A stretch of 64,000 nucleotides of DNA, taken from Talpa occidentalis. Its lineage: Eukaryota; Chordata; Mammalia; Eulipotyphla; Talpidae. The position numbers and the translations under genes were made by a program. This document shows, one piece after another, positions 47,990 to 58,782 of the stretch. Where the stretch lies: the NCBI RefSeq assembly GCF_014898055.3, contig NW_023601433.1, positions 22,371,641 to 22,435,640 on the forward strand, written 5' to 3'. The notes beneath the pieces were generated by a model, which saw only the letters and a list, made by a program, of their open reading frames with translations, was not told where the DNA came from and made no database searches. Position 1 is the stretch's first letter, and the number at the start of each line of letters is the position of its first letter.

Positions 47990-48400
47990 TTAAAAGTTCT
48001 GGCAAAATACACACAATATAACCTGTATCACTTTAACCACCTAAGCCCACAGTTCTTGGCACCTAGCATTCTTCACCTTGATGCACAGCCACAGCGCCAT
48101 CATTCACAGAAACTTTTCATCTTGTAAAACAGTGCTGCCCCCATTAAACATGAACTCCCTCATTTCCTCCCTTAGCCCCCAGAAAACTGCCATTTTGCTT
48201 TCTGGCACTGCACTTGCCAGCCTTCCATACCTCCTGTGAGTGGAGTCATGTTTGTCCTTTCGTGTCTAGCTTATTTCACTTAATGTCCTCACGGTTCATC
48301 CATATTGTTGCATGTGCCAGAATTTCTTTTCCTTTCAAGGCTGAATAATGCTCTACTCCATGTATATACCACGTTTCCCAGCAAACTCTCTTTTAGATAG
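47990..48400 (-). mobile_element. Ancient L1M 3'UTR fragment
   Basis: Antisense landmarks such as caaaatacacacaatataac and catccatattgttgcatgtg, with many substitutions. A related shorter piece lies near 47590-47670 (tttattgacatatagttgac). Confidence 0.7.
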
Positions 48401-49164
48401 ACTTAGGTAATAAGAACAAGTATTTTCCATTTACCACATGGTTACCCTGTCTAGGACTCCTCAGCCCCTGGTATAGACTCAGATTTTCATTAGTGCCATT
48501 TCCTTTTTGGGGCAAATTGTAGGACATGAGTCTGAGCAGAAAGGAGGGGTGCAGTGAGGGGGTCCCTAAGGCAGTGATGGCTTAATAAGACTGCTCTTTG
48601 TTGAGAGTTGAAATTACCTCTGAGAGATTGATCCAGCCCCGCAAAGCTTCTTCATCTTAGAGATTCATGATCATGCTTGAATCTTGGATCCATCAGGAAC
48701 TCCTGCCACTTCAAATTTAGATCTCCTGGGGCCCCCAGAAAGTACCCGTTTAAGGACTCTGAGGAGCTCCCTCTCTCCTCCCTAGGAATCTACCAGCACT
48801 GGGTGAGATGAGCTCCACTGCAAAAACCCCTGAGAACAGTGAATTTTAAAACTACTCAGAAATATGTTATTGAAAAATCAGGAAACCCTTGAATATCCCT
48901 GGACTATTGAATTAGAAGATCCTAATTGAAGAAATCAAGTTAAGGAACAAATGTAAGTAGTCAAGAAAATACTCATTAAGGGACAATAAAATCCACAAGT
49001 ATTAGTTATTTTCTGGTTGAGTGGTTCCCCCTGGTGGATGCTTTGCTATACTTCCCCAAAATGCTTGTTTCTCAGGCTGCACTTCAACCAGGGAGGACAA
49101 TTCCAAGGATTCCCAGCCTTATGATTCTCCAGGGATTATGTTGTAGGGAAGGTTATGATTTATG
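48401..49164. other. Intergenic sequence, nothing recognised
   Basis: No gene or clear repeat seen. Confidence 0.5.
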
Positions 49165-49560
49165 AAAGTGTCATGGGTTAACTTGAGTTCCTCCAAAAGA
49201 TAGGGTGAAGTCCTGACCTGGTACTGTAAATGTAACTTTATATGAAAACAGGGTCTTTGAGATATAATTAAGAAGTAAATTAAGATCAGGTCCTTAATCC
49301 ACTGTGGCTGGCGTCTGTAGAAGACGTGAACTGGGCACATAAGAGAGAGGGTCACATGAGCATGGAGGCAGAGATTGGAGCGATGCAGCTGCTGCAGGCA
49401 CGGAACAAATTCTCCCTCAGACTCTCCAGAGGGAACCTACTCTGCTAAGACCTTGATTTTGGACTTCCAGGCTCAGAATTGTGAGAGAATAAATTTCTAC
49501 TCCTTTTAAGTCATTCAGTTTGCATTTCTTTGTTGCAACAGCCCCAGCAAACTAATACAG
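49165..49560 (+). mobile_element. MaLR (ERVL-type) solo LTR remnant
   Basis: Layout of a mammalian apparent LTR: gagttcctccaaaagatagg, cagggtctttgagatataat, gaggcagagattggagcgat, gagagaataaatttctactc and a terminal gcaaactaatac. The AATAAA polyadenylation signal lies in the R region. Non-coding, old and defective; no internal viral genes in view. Confidence 0.8.
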
Positions 49561-49569
49561 AAAGAGTCT

Positions 49570-49760
49570 GGACTTTAGACTCAGAAGACTCGGTTTAGTC
49601 CCAGATACCACTTACTACTATGAGACCATCTCTGAGTCTCTATTTTCTTAACTACAATATGAAGAAATGCAAAAGTAAGCGTCCTAATACCCCATGGATC
49701 CTGTGAGGTGAAGTGTGAGTGTGTGAATCGCAGAGCACTGTGCTGGTATTGTATGATTGT
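49570..49760 (+). mobile_element. MIR-like SINE fragment
   Basis: tctggactttagactcaga, gagtctctattttcttaact and a 3' part ending cagagcactgtgctggta follow the MIR order. Directly adjoins the LTR fragment to its left. Confidence 0.65.
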
Positions 49761-50167
49761 GAGGAAGCTGGGAGGAAGCGTGTGTGTTGGCTCAGAGGGC
49801 TAAGAGCGAGACTTCAGAGTCAGTGTGCCCGGGTGGGTCCGTGTGTGATATATCATCAAGGAGAATATCAGGAAAACTTCTCAAATGAGTCCTGAAATAA
49901 GTTAATCAGTCATCCATTACTCAGTAACAAGTTACCACGAAACCTAGTGGCTTGAAACAATCAACTTTTATTTTTTCACACAAGATCTGAAAAGGAAAGT
50001 GTGTGCAAAGACCCCATCACCTAATGCTCCACTCAATGGCGACCGGGAACCAGGAGCTCTGAGCCTGTGTCCTGGGCTCTTTTCTTGAAACACGTGATGT
50101 TCCTACAGGGAGAAGTGAGAACTTTTTATGAGAACCTGAAAGGCTCTACCATCTTTAAAAATGTTCC

Positions 50168-50402
50168 TGGGGAGCCTCCCTGGTGTCCTAGGGCCTAAAC
50201 ATCAGCACTATCACAGCTACAGCCTGAGTTCAATACCCGGCCAGGGAGGTGACCCACATGGTGCAGCAGACCTCTCTTGTCTTGCCTGCTGCTCCCCTCA
50301 GCAGTGTGTTTCAGTGGATCTGTCTGTTCTTCTCCCCACTTTCTCTGGTGAATCCTCTCACTCCCCCACACCTCAGGTCTACACCCCAGCTCCTTTATGC
50401 AG
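50168..50402 (+). mobile_element. tRNA-derived SINE, old and diverged
   Basis: Recognisable as GGGAGCCTCCCTGGTG, ctgctcccctcagcagtgtg and ccccagctcctttatgcag, but with many substitutions. The A tail is lost. Probably the oldest full copy here. Confidence 0.85.
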
Positions 50403-50879
50403 TTTTTGATTTTACATTTTTATCTTGCTGCCAGTGCTCGTAGGGCCAAGTGCACGTCCGTGATTCCATCCAACACAGACTCTTTGTCCCCAGGACACTG
50501 GCCTCTCAGCTGTACTTTGAGTGCCTTCAGGCTTTCCCTAAATAACAATCACCCAAAGTATTCAGATTTGTAGAAAGTTGAAAACCTTCAAAAGGGCAAC
50601 AGTGAGAAATAAAGAAATGAATTATTCTACTGTTAAGAAGCTTCAAGTCAGACTAAGTGGAAACAAGAAATGATGGTGGTTAAAGTCCTCAGTGCAAGTT
50701 TGAAAAAAGAAAAATGAGAGAAAAGAAGTAAGTTAAGAAAGTCACTTTTTACCCTTCAGAGACTGGGTGAAACTTAGGACCAAGGCCCGAGGTTAGCATC
50801 AGATTTTTATTGTGTAACCAGACTAAATGTCAGACTGTCTAAAGAGGGTAACCATGAGCTTCTTAGCATGGTGCATAGG

Positions 50880-51062
50880 CCCTTTCATAAGCTGCCCTTT
50901 CCTTTCCAGCTTCAACAGTGTACTCTGGCCACTCCACTCCAAAATTCTTCTAACATGCCACACCTGTCACCTCTCCATGGTTCTGTTCTCCTCCTCTATT
51001 CCTGGTAAACTCTTATTTATCCTTCAAAGTCCAGATTATAAGTCATCTCTCAGAGCAGGAGT
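50880..51062 (+). mobile_element. Probable LINE-2 fragment
   Basis: A segment with cttatttatccttcaaagtc followed by sequence like the L2 3' region. Diverged; low certainty. Confidence 0.5.
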
Positions 51063-51606
51063 GCTGTAGGCCTTGGCAGTGCCATAATGCTTTGTGCAGG
51101 TAGACAGCCCCTGAAGGGCAGTAGATGTGGCGGCCTTTATTGGCAGCCCCAGTGCCAGCAACGTGGGCCCAGAACAGGTACTCACTACATAGCATTTTGA
51201 ATGGATACACTAAGGCTTCACCAGTGCTCTTGGGCACAGGAAGGCACTTCATCTCTGCTCTCATTTCCTGAATCTTACTCCTAGACTTGCCGAGTGACTG
51301 ATTAGGCAGGACTGATTCTTTTGTCAAGAAGCCTCTTACCTGTAGTGACAGGAGCACAGTGGGGCTGGGACAGGGAGAACAGTGTAATCCCAAAGCTCTG
51401 GGGCTTGGTTTCTGCCCAATTTACAGGTGGGGTTGAGGAGCCTTATAGACTCACCCACTTCCAAGTGACTTAGGAGGCTGACTCTTATCCTGAGCTACCA
51501 CTACATAGCGCTTGCTGACTTTCGTGCATAACATCTGAACTTGCAGGAATCGATGGGCTCAACAGATCATTTTGATTACTCAAATGCAATGGCTCTGGAT
51601 TTAAGT
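51063..51606. other. Intergenic sequence, nothing recognised
   Basis: A 116-residue minus-strand open frame (51043-51393) overlaps a probable L2 edge and shows no domain. Confidence 0.45.
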
Positions 51607-51639
51607 CCTAATAATGCCATTTTATTTGTTTATTTTTTT

Positions 51640-51925
51640 ATTTTTTTTTTTTTAAAGATTTATTTATTTATTATTTATACCAGCACTGGTTACAGTCAGA
51701 AGCGCGGGAGGGTGAGGGAATTCACCAGAGCCAGAGCGGGGAGCAGAGCAGGCAGAAGGACCAAAGTACACTGCTGAGGGGAGCAGCGGGCAGCAGGAGA
51801 GGTCTACGCGCCATGCGGGACCCTCCTCCGGTGGCCGCGGAGCAGCCGGGGATCGAACCAGCGCTGCCGAGGCTGCGGGCAGCTTCGCAACCCAGCGCTC
51901 AACCGCTGCGCCACCGGGGAGGCCC
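51640..51925 (-). mobile_element. tRNA-derived SINE, young subfamily (nested)
   Basis: Full copy with duplications tatttgtttatttttt (51623-51638 and 51926-51941). It has inserted into the tail of the older SINE that follows. Confidence 0.95.
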
Positions 51926-51941
51926 TATTTGTTTATTTTTT

Positions 51942-52214
51942 AAAGTTTTTTTTTTTAAGATTTTTTTTTTATTTATACAAGAGCTGGGGTACAGGCCAGA
52001 GTTGCAGGAGGGTGAGAGGATTCACCAGAGACAGAGCGGGGAACAGCACAGGCAGACTGACAAAATACACTGCTGAGGGGAGCAGTGGACGACACAGGAG
52101 AGATCTGCTCACCATGTGGGATTCTCACCGGCTGGCCGGGATCGAACTGGCACTGCAGAGGCTGCGGACAGCTTCACAGCGCTGCATTCAACCTGCTGCG
52201 CCACCAGGGAGGCC
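51942..52214 (-). mobile_element. tRNA-derived SINE, older subfamily (host of nested copy)
   Basis: Older-type body. Its own duplications, cctaataatgccatttta at 51607-51624 and cctaataatgtcatttta at 52215-52232, enclose both SINEs, so it inserted first and the younger copy later entered its A tail. Confidence 0.93.
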
Positions 52215-52549
52215 CCTAATAATGTCATTTTATTAAGCTTGAAGTTGGTGAAAGCAACACTGCCAGGCTATGAGAACAAGTGACCTTGTCTCCAGGAAGC
52301 TCTGCGGCAGCCTGATTGCTGACAAGAAGGACCTGCAGGTCTAGTGCAGACTGTCGCTTCTAGGACTTAGCGATAATCTCCTAGGCTAGTGCCTGGGTGG
52401 CGGAGCTGTCCCCGAAGGCTGGAGCTTTGGGGAGCTAACAGATGTACAGAGATTTCCCGCCCTACATCTTGGCGTGGCTGTCACTGCTAAGAAATCAAGA
52501 GAACTCTCCTCTTGTTGGAGCAACAGCAAGGAGTTCCCCTCTTCTGTTG

Positions 52550-52760
52550 TCATATAAAACAGGCATAAAGTAGTTCTTTGAGGCTCACAGCCTCCTTCTT
52601 TACAACAATGGCGGTTTGTCCGACCTCAAACCACACGTGGGAGTAAGAGGTCAGGGCGTGGGTGATGAGCTCAGCGTTCACAGCCAAGTCCACCACCCCC
52701 ATATCCTGCTCATCTCCTGGGCTCTCAGGCAACCTCGAGATTTTCCCTGGACCCTGGGAA
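52550..52760 (-). other. Open frame with protein-like composition, unidentified
   Basis: The minus strand reads about 60 residues, including DLAVNAELITHALTSYSHVW, then a stop at 52550-52552. Composition is balanced and unlike repeat-derived frames nearby, but there is no ATG at the start, no recognised domain and no clear splice sites. It could be a pseudogene fragment, a small exon or chance. Confidence 0.25.
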
Positions 52761-53119
52761 CCCTCTTTCTTCTGGCCGTGTGGCTCGGGGTGGAATTACC
52801 CACCAGCATGAATGGAGCAGAGTGGCCACTTACAGAACGAGGATGCCAAGGTGGTGTGCAGATGGGGAAGAATCTGGGGAGAAACTGGGAAAAGCTGGGG
52901 GAGGGAGTGAGGGAAACGACATGATGGATCAGAACTTGGAGCCGGGGAGCTCATGTCAGGTGAGAGGGGTGGGGACCGAGGTGGGCATCTCAGGGGCTGT
53001 GCAGGATTTGTTTGCCAAGACTACAGCCTTGTCTGCATGCACATCTGAGTGTCCTGGGCGTGAGGAATACACCTGGCTTTCGCTGTTGTGCTGGCTGAAT
53101 GCCCTGTGAGGTCATTTTT

Positions 53120-53960
53120 TTGGAATTAGTGGGTTTGGAGCGCGGGGTCCTTGGTTTTACCAGAGCTCCCCTTTCACCAGCACCGAGTTCCCCAGGCGAG
53201 TTTCTCCATGAGACAGAGACATTAGTTATATTTAAAGAGCAGGTTTATTAGGAAAGGGACAGAGCATAAAAGACACTTACATAGACACAAGCGGGTAGGA
53301 AGAGCTGCCCCAAAAAGGACAGGTTTGCTGAGAGAGGCCTGCCTGGTTGCAGGTGGGCAGGCTTGAGGAGAGCGGCCTCCACTGAGGGAGGTCAGTGAGG
53401 AGAAGCCCCGGCCTGGGACAGGTCACGGGCAGGCGGGAAGCTGCTGCCCTGTAGAGGGAGAGAGTTGGTGAAAAGAAGCACCTGCATAGGCACAGGTGGG
53501 CAGTGGGAGTGCTGCCCCGAACCTGTGCAGAGACTGCACTGATAGAGACTTCCCTTTGGGAGGGGCTCACCCCTTGTGAGCCTTCTTTTTTTGCTGATTT
53601 TGGATAACTATGCAGAATCTGAAAGGGGCCAGAGATTCCACAATGGGCTCAATCCCCGTATCTTGACCCTTGGCGCTGTGCTCTAGACACTCCCCACAGC
53701 AGTCTGATAGCTGCTTGGGTCTTATGCTTTGCAATCTAGGTGTTGGAACCTAAGGATCTTGGTTTCTATAGCTGGGTCAATGGCTATGCTAATCCCTTCT
53801 ACACCCACCTCCTTGTGTGAGCCAGGTTTCTGGTCTTGTGGTGCCTCCTTTCCAGTTTTTCTATTCTTGTCCTCCATCACCTGTCCTGTTCAAGCTCAGT
53901 TTCATCTTCATTCCAAGCTCAGCTTCATCTTCACTCCCCAGTAGCTGAAGGGAGATACAA
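53120..53960 (-). mobile_element. Candidate ERV1-type solo LTR
   Basis: On the minus strand an AATAAACCTGCTCTTT polyadenylation block (about 53236-53253) is followed by CTCTGTCTCATGGAGAAAC and a terminal stretch with CCGCGCTCC and AACCCACTAATTCC, the U5 layout of gammaretrovirus-like LTRs. Upstream sequence would be U3. The left end is fairly clear; the right end is uncertain and no target duplication was confirmed. No viral gene is present. Confidence 0.45.
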
Positions 53961-54824
53961 AATGACAGGTGTGGGGACCTGAGCAACACTGGGGAGGGGC
54001 CTCCTATTTGGGAGGTGAATGGGTGGGCCTGTGTGTGCCCCAGGGTGGTGTGGTCAGAGAGAGCAAAACCAGCAGGCTGGGTGCTGAATTTTTTCCCGCT
54101 AGCTCCCTCCCACTAAATTTTTGGGAGTCTCTCTGCCTCCAGAAAGGCACTGATTGACTTCTGATCTAGAAAATAAAACATGCGTACCTCTCACCATTCT
54201 GGAGCCCTGTTTGAATGTGGGGACACCCAGCAGTTGAAAATTCTGTGCTTAAGTCTGTGCTGATGTCTCCATCTTTGCGTTGTTGTCTGCTGGTGACTGG
54301 ACAGAGGAGGAGACTGGAGTGTAGACACTAGCCTGCAAAGGCCCTGTCTACTTTGCCCCTTCCTGTGGCACAGCACCAGGTCCCAGGTGCCCAGCACACA
54401 ATTGTGAGCGAGAGAAAGAATAAATGAATGAACAGATGAATGAATACTTGAACACACCTTCTTCACCCTGCAGTTTCAACACTAGGACCCTGGCTCCTGC
54501 TTCCAACAGGTGGTGCTAGTGGTTATTCTGTGAGGGGCCCCTCATTTCCACATCACACTGGGAGCTTCTCTCCCCGAGGGCAGGCAGAGCACAGGTGGGG
54601 GAGAGGAGGAAGTGAATCTGAAGTCAAATGGGAAGAAAATAGCCCCCGTCCACAGCTTCGTGTTTTCTGCCTTATTTCCCTTGTACAAGTTATCTTCACC
54701 CTGAAATGTAGCTGTTTGAAATGACAAATATTTCATTTCTCCAAGGGTTGAGAATTCAGGACTAGCTTGGTGAGTGTGTGAGGGGAAATCCTGGCTCAGG
54801 GCTTCCCTTGGGTGGAGCTGTTGG
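53961..54824. other. Intergenic sequence, nothing recognised
   Basis: Short open frames only. No repeat that I can name. Confidence 0.45.
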
Positions 54825-54905
54825 CCACGGTGGGGGTGGGGGTGAGTGTGGGGGTGGGTATGGGGGGGTGGAGGAGAAAGCGAGGAGTGGGGAGGAGAGA
54901 GGACA
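54825..54905. repeat. G-rich low-complexity tract
   Basis: Repeated GGTGGGGGTGGGGGTG-type blocks and further G-runs on the plus strand; quadruplex-capable. Confidence 0.85.
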
Positions 54906-55440
54906 GAGGAGGACGTCACTGTGACCTTATGACCTGGTCTCTGGAATGGCCACTCTCACCCTGGTCTATTTATTGGACCCAGCACAGCTGCACCTGCCCA
55001 CTCCTGAGAGTCAGGCACTGTGGACGTGTCTGACAGTCGCCACTTTGGCAGAGTCCCCATCCCATACCCACACTGGCTGGTGAGCTTTTCCCTCGCAGTC
55101 AGTTAATTCTCATGACTCAGTCAGCGAGCTCTCTCGTAATTTACTTACTAAAGGGAACTGTAAGCTTCCTGTAGATTCTGTCGGACCCAGGGATCCTTTT
55201 TTAAAAAATATTTCACCTGAGTGTATTTCCTGCACCACGAAGAACAGAGGCCCCTCGCCCGGTGTCAGCGCCCATCATATCTTAAAAAGGAAGGGAGAGA
55301 ATCATCACTCTGGAAAGTAACTCTTCACTTAAAGCAGAGCCCCTGCGAGGCTGAGCAGTGATCAGGCAGAGTCTTGAGAAGAGGGACCCGCTCCCACCGG
55401 AGGCCCAAACCACATTCCTGCTTAGTCTTTCTCTACTCCT

Positions 55441-55535
55441 GGGCTCCGCCCCCCTCTCCCCTCCCTTCTCTCCCCTCCCCCCTCCCCTCCCTCCTTCCCC
55501 TGCCTCCTCCCCCTTCCTCCCCAACTCCCACCCTT
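55441..55535. repeat. Pyrimidine-rich (CCCTCC)-like tract
   Basis: Almost uninterrupted C/T over about 90 bases with a CCCCTCCC theme. It abuts the broken 3' side of a SINE head. Confidence 0.9.
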
Positions 55536-55657
55536 GTCCAGAGAGGTCTGCTGTGCCATGTGGGTAGCTCCCTGGCCGGGGATCGAACTCGTGCTGCAGT
55601 GGCTGCCGACAGCTTCGTAGGTTGCGTCTTAACCCCTCGCACCAGCAGGGAGGCCCT
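55536..55657 (-). mobile_element. SINE head fragment beside a CT-rich tract
   Basis: The first ~120 bases of the SINE in minus orientation. The 3' half is replaced by the pyrimidine-rich stretch at 55441-55535. Confidence 0.85.
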
Positions 55658-55785
55658 CTATGTTCTTTTAGATTAAGTGAGTACTTTTTACAATTCTACT
55701 TTTTCTTGGCTCTTGGTTCATCAACTTTAACTCTTTTGTTATTATTTTTTAGTGTTTGCTCTAGTGTCAACAATACCTATCTTTA

Positions 55786-56211
55786 TTTTATTTTTTTAAT
55801 ATTTTATTTTATATAATTCTTACATCATTTTTCATTTTTGCACAATGAATGCATTTTCATTTTGGTTATATTCCCCATGCAATTGCACCCTCCCTTATTT
55901 TGACCCTTATCCTTCCTCTCCCCGCCCTCCCCACAGTGTGTCTCTGGTTTATAGTTGCTTGTTGATTTTGATTTTTACTTTGCATTAATTAGTCTTTTTC
56001 CTGGTCCCTTATTTAGGTTTTCTAAATTCCTGCTATGAGTGAGACCATCCGGTATTTTTCTTTTTCTTTCTGACTTATTTCACTGAGCATGATCCCTTCT
56101 CGCTCCATCTATGTTGCTGCAAACTGCATGAGTTTATCTTTTTTGATAGCTGAGTAGTATTCCATGTTGTACATGTACCACATCCTCTTGATCCAGTCAT
56201 CTATTTTTGGG
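55786..56211 (-). mobile_element. 5'-truncated L1 3' end, same family as the 20-27 kb L1
   Basis: On the minus strand this reads the last part of ORF2 (CATGGAATACTACTCAGC-like), the 3'UTR including the tract before ACCAGAGACACA, and the A-rich tail, matching the 3' end of the full-length element with modest divergence. The flanks repeat caacaatacctatcttta (55768-55785) and caacaatacccatcttta (56212-56229), one mismatch in 18. Confidence 0.9.
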
Positions 56212-56409
56212 CAACAATACCCATCTTTAATCAAAGTCTACCTTCATGTATAATGTAAGAATCATACACCAGCTACTTCTACTTCTGCCTTCCAGCCTTT
56301 GTGTTACTGTCATATATTTCATATCTACATACATTGCCAATGCCACAATATTGTGCAGATTTTTGTTTCACATCAGGATTTGGTACCACCACCACCAGCA
56401 CCTCTTCCT

Positions 56410-56700
56410 CCTCCTTCTCTGATACAATGTTCACTATGAGGTAGGTATTGCTCTAAACACTTCACATTTACACTAACTCTTGTAAAGCATCACATCAACT
56501 CTATCATAAAGTTATATACATGTTACTATTATCCTCATTTTACAGATCTTGGGCGAAATATCTGGACTAAAATAGAGAAAAATTGCACAAGTCATGGAGC
56601 CCTCTGTAGTCTTGGTCTGTGACTAAATGCTGGTCTGATATTGAACCTCAAAACTCTGTTGCTTAAGTGCCTTTCAGAGAAACAAATTCAGCCAATCATT
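56410..56700 (+). mobile_element. MIR-like SINE fragment
   Basis: Contains a gaggtaggtattgctctaaa-type start and tcctcattttacagatcttg, as in MIR-family elements. Immediately left of a young SINE. Confidence 0.65.
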
Positions 56701-56763
56701 CATTCATCAAACATTGATGGGATGTATCCTATGTGTCAGGAAGGGGCACAAAGATGAAGAGTC

Positions 56764-57013
56764 GGGCCTCCCCGGTGGCGCAGCGGTTGAGCGCTGGGTT
56801 GCGAAGCTGCCCGCAGCCTCTGCAGCGCCAGTTCGTTCCCCGGCTGCTCCCCGACCACCGGAGGAGGGTCCCACATGGCGCGCAGACCTCTCCTGCCGCC
56901 CGCTGCTCCCCTCAGCAGTGTACTTCGGTCCTTCTGCCTGCTTTGCTCCCCGCTCTGGCTCTGGTGAATTCTCTCACCCTCTCATGCTTCTGACTGTACC
57001 CAGTGCTTGTATA

Positions 57014-57053
<40 letters not shown>

Positions 57054-57072
57054 TTTGGGGAAAAAAAAAAAA
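56764..57072 (+). mobile_element. tRNA-derived SINE with (AATC)n tail
   Basis: Young-subfamily copy; duplications aaagatgaagagtc at 56750-56763 and 57073-57086. The tail contains an AATC microsatellite (57013-57053) followed by an A-run. Confidence 0.96.
57013..57053. repeat. (AATC)10 microsatellite
   Basis: Ten tetranucleotide units formed inside a SINE tail. Confidence 0.97.
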
Positions 57073-57086
57073 AAAGATGAAGAGTC

Positions 57087-58144
57087 AACAGAGACTGGTG
57101 ACCCTGCCCCCAATGCCCCCCACTCCTTCCTTTCTGCTAACACACAAGAAAAATTTGAAGAATTAGTTGCCACCAATCTACTCTCTCACCTAAGAAAATA
57201 AACTTTTAGCTTTGGGCCCAGGCCTCTCAAGGAGGTCAGGATAGTCTGCGGATTTCAGTGTTTCCAAGTATTGCTTCCCTGCCTTCACTCCTTTCTCTTC
57301 TGAGAATTCTCCCTGCTTTTGAAGTCTGAATGACAGGTTGATGGGCTAATTGCTAGTGGCCCCAGGCCCGGACTGAGGTGCTCAGCCACCTCCTGGGATT
57401 CCAGGCTGGTGAGCTTTCCTGAACAAACATTCCATTTCTCATCTTCCACACTCCAAATACAAATGAATGAATGTGGTAGTATTTGACTTGCTGAAAATCA
57501 TAAAAACTGAAGTTTCCCCATTCTGTGCTCTCTGGGATATAGTTTTTAAAGTGAGAGTTACTGTGTGCCCTGGGACAGCTCTGGTTTACACCTGTTACCT
57601 GAGTGAAATTATTAATGACAGCCCCCCATTTCCTCACAAAAAGTCTTATGAGGTGAAAAATTATATGGTCATGTAAAGTTAAGAGAGCTCAAAATTCAAT
57701 TTTGTTATACCTTGATCTGTTTTCTCACCTGTTCAATGAATCAAACAACAGTTCTCATAAATGTTATAAAGGGGGATGAAGGATTAGAGAAAAGTGCTTT
57801 GAACTTGCTAGAAGAAAGTCAGTCTAGAAATCCAAGATAGTTTATTGTTCTTATAATAATTTTTATTATGCTCACTGACGTATAACATATGTACCCTGAT
57901 TTAGGCACTAGTCAAAATTTTATGGTAGTTTTGCATGTCTAATTATATATTCAAATTAATTTTGTGTATTTTTTAATATTCCTTCTCTTTCTGAAGATGC
58001 TAAGTTGCCTTTCACTTGTTTCTCTTTTAAGCTCCCTTCCCCCAACCTCTCTACATCTCGCCTTGAAAGCAGTGCTGTTTTTTTGGTAATGCTGGTGTTG
58101 GGGGATGGATGGGAGGCTGTACCTGGGCTAAGGGGTTTTCTGCT
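57087..58144. other. Intergenic sequence
   Basis: Mostly unique-looking. About 57840-57960 resembles an old antisense L1 3'UTR piece (gctcactgacgtataacata). Confidence 0.45.
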
Positions 58145-58350
58145 GTCTAGAGCAGGACTTGACAAGCTTGACAAGCTTTTTCTGTAAGGAGTCAGATAGT
58201 AAATATTTTAGACTTTGCGGGTCTTACAACCTCTGTTGCGAACTCAAGTAGTAGCAGCAAAAGTAGCCACAGACAATAGTTAGCAAATGAGAATGTTTGT
58301 GTTTCAATGAAATTTTATTTACAAAAGACCCTTGGACCATAGTTTGTTGG
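58145..58350 (+). mobile_element. hAT-like DNA transposon fragment
   Basis: acaagctttttctgtaagg, tagtaaatattttagacttt and gaaattttatttacaaaaga follow a well-known nonautonomous Charlie-type element. Family name not assigned. Confidence 0.65.
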
Positions 58351-58510
58351 GGCTCAAGTCTAGAGGACTGTTTGAGGGTTCTGATTTATCTGGGCTCTTG
58401 CTCAATCAGCTGTTCTAACCAAGTAGAGAGAAGACACATTAACAATTCAAGGAAGCTCAGGAAATCTTTCTTTAGGGGCTAAATCACTTCCTTCCCTTTT
58501 GGGTAAAATG

Positions 58511-58782
58511 TTTTTTTTTGAAGATTTATTTTAGCATAAAAGAACTGGGGTACAGGCCAGAGGTGCTGGGGGCGGGGGGAGAGAATTCACCAGAGACAGA
58601 GCGGGGAACAGAACAGGCAGACTGACTGAAATACACTGCTGAGGGGAGCAGCGGGCGAGACAGGAGAGGTCTGCTGTGCCATGTGGTTGCTTCCTGGCTG
58701 GTCGGGAGATTGAACTCGTGCTGCTGAGGTTGCAGATAGCTTCACAGTGCTGTGCTTAACCTCTTGCACCACCAGGGAGGCT
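58511..58782 (-). mobile_element. tRNA-derived SINE, older subfamily
   Basis: Older markers aactggggtacaggccag and ggcagactgactgaa. A short flanking repeat (taaaatg) may be the remnant of the target duplication. Confidence 0.92.

Noticed and set aside
56714..57166. 150-residue plus-strand frame
   Set aside because: Runs through a SINE and its AATC microsatellite; repeat-derived.
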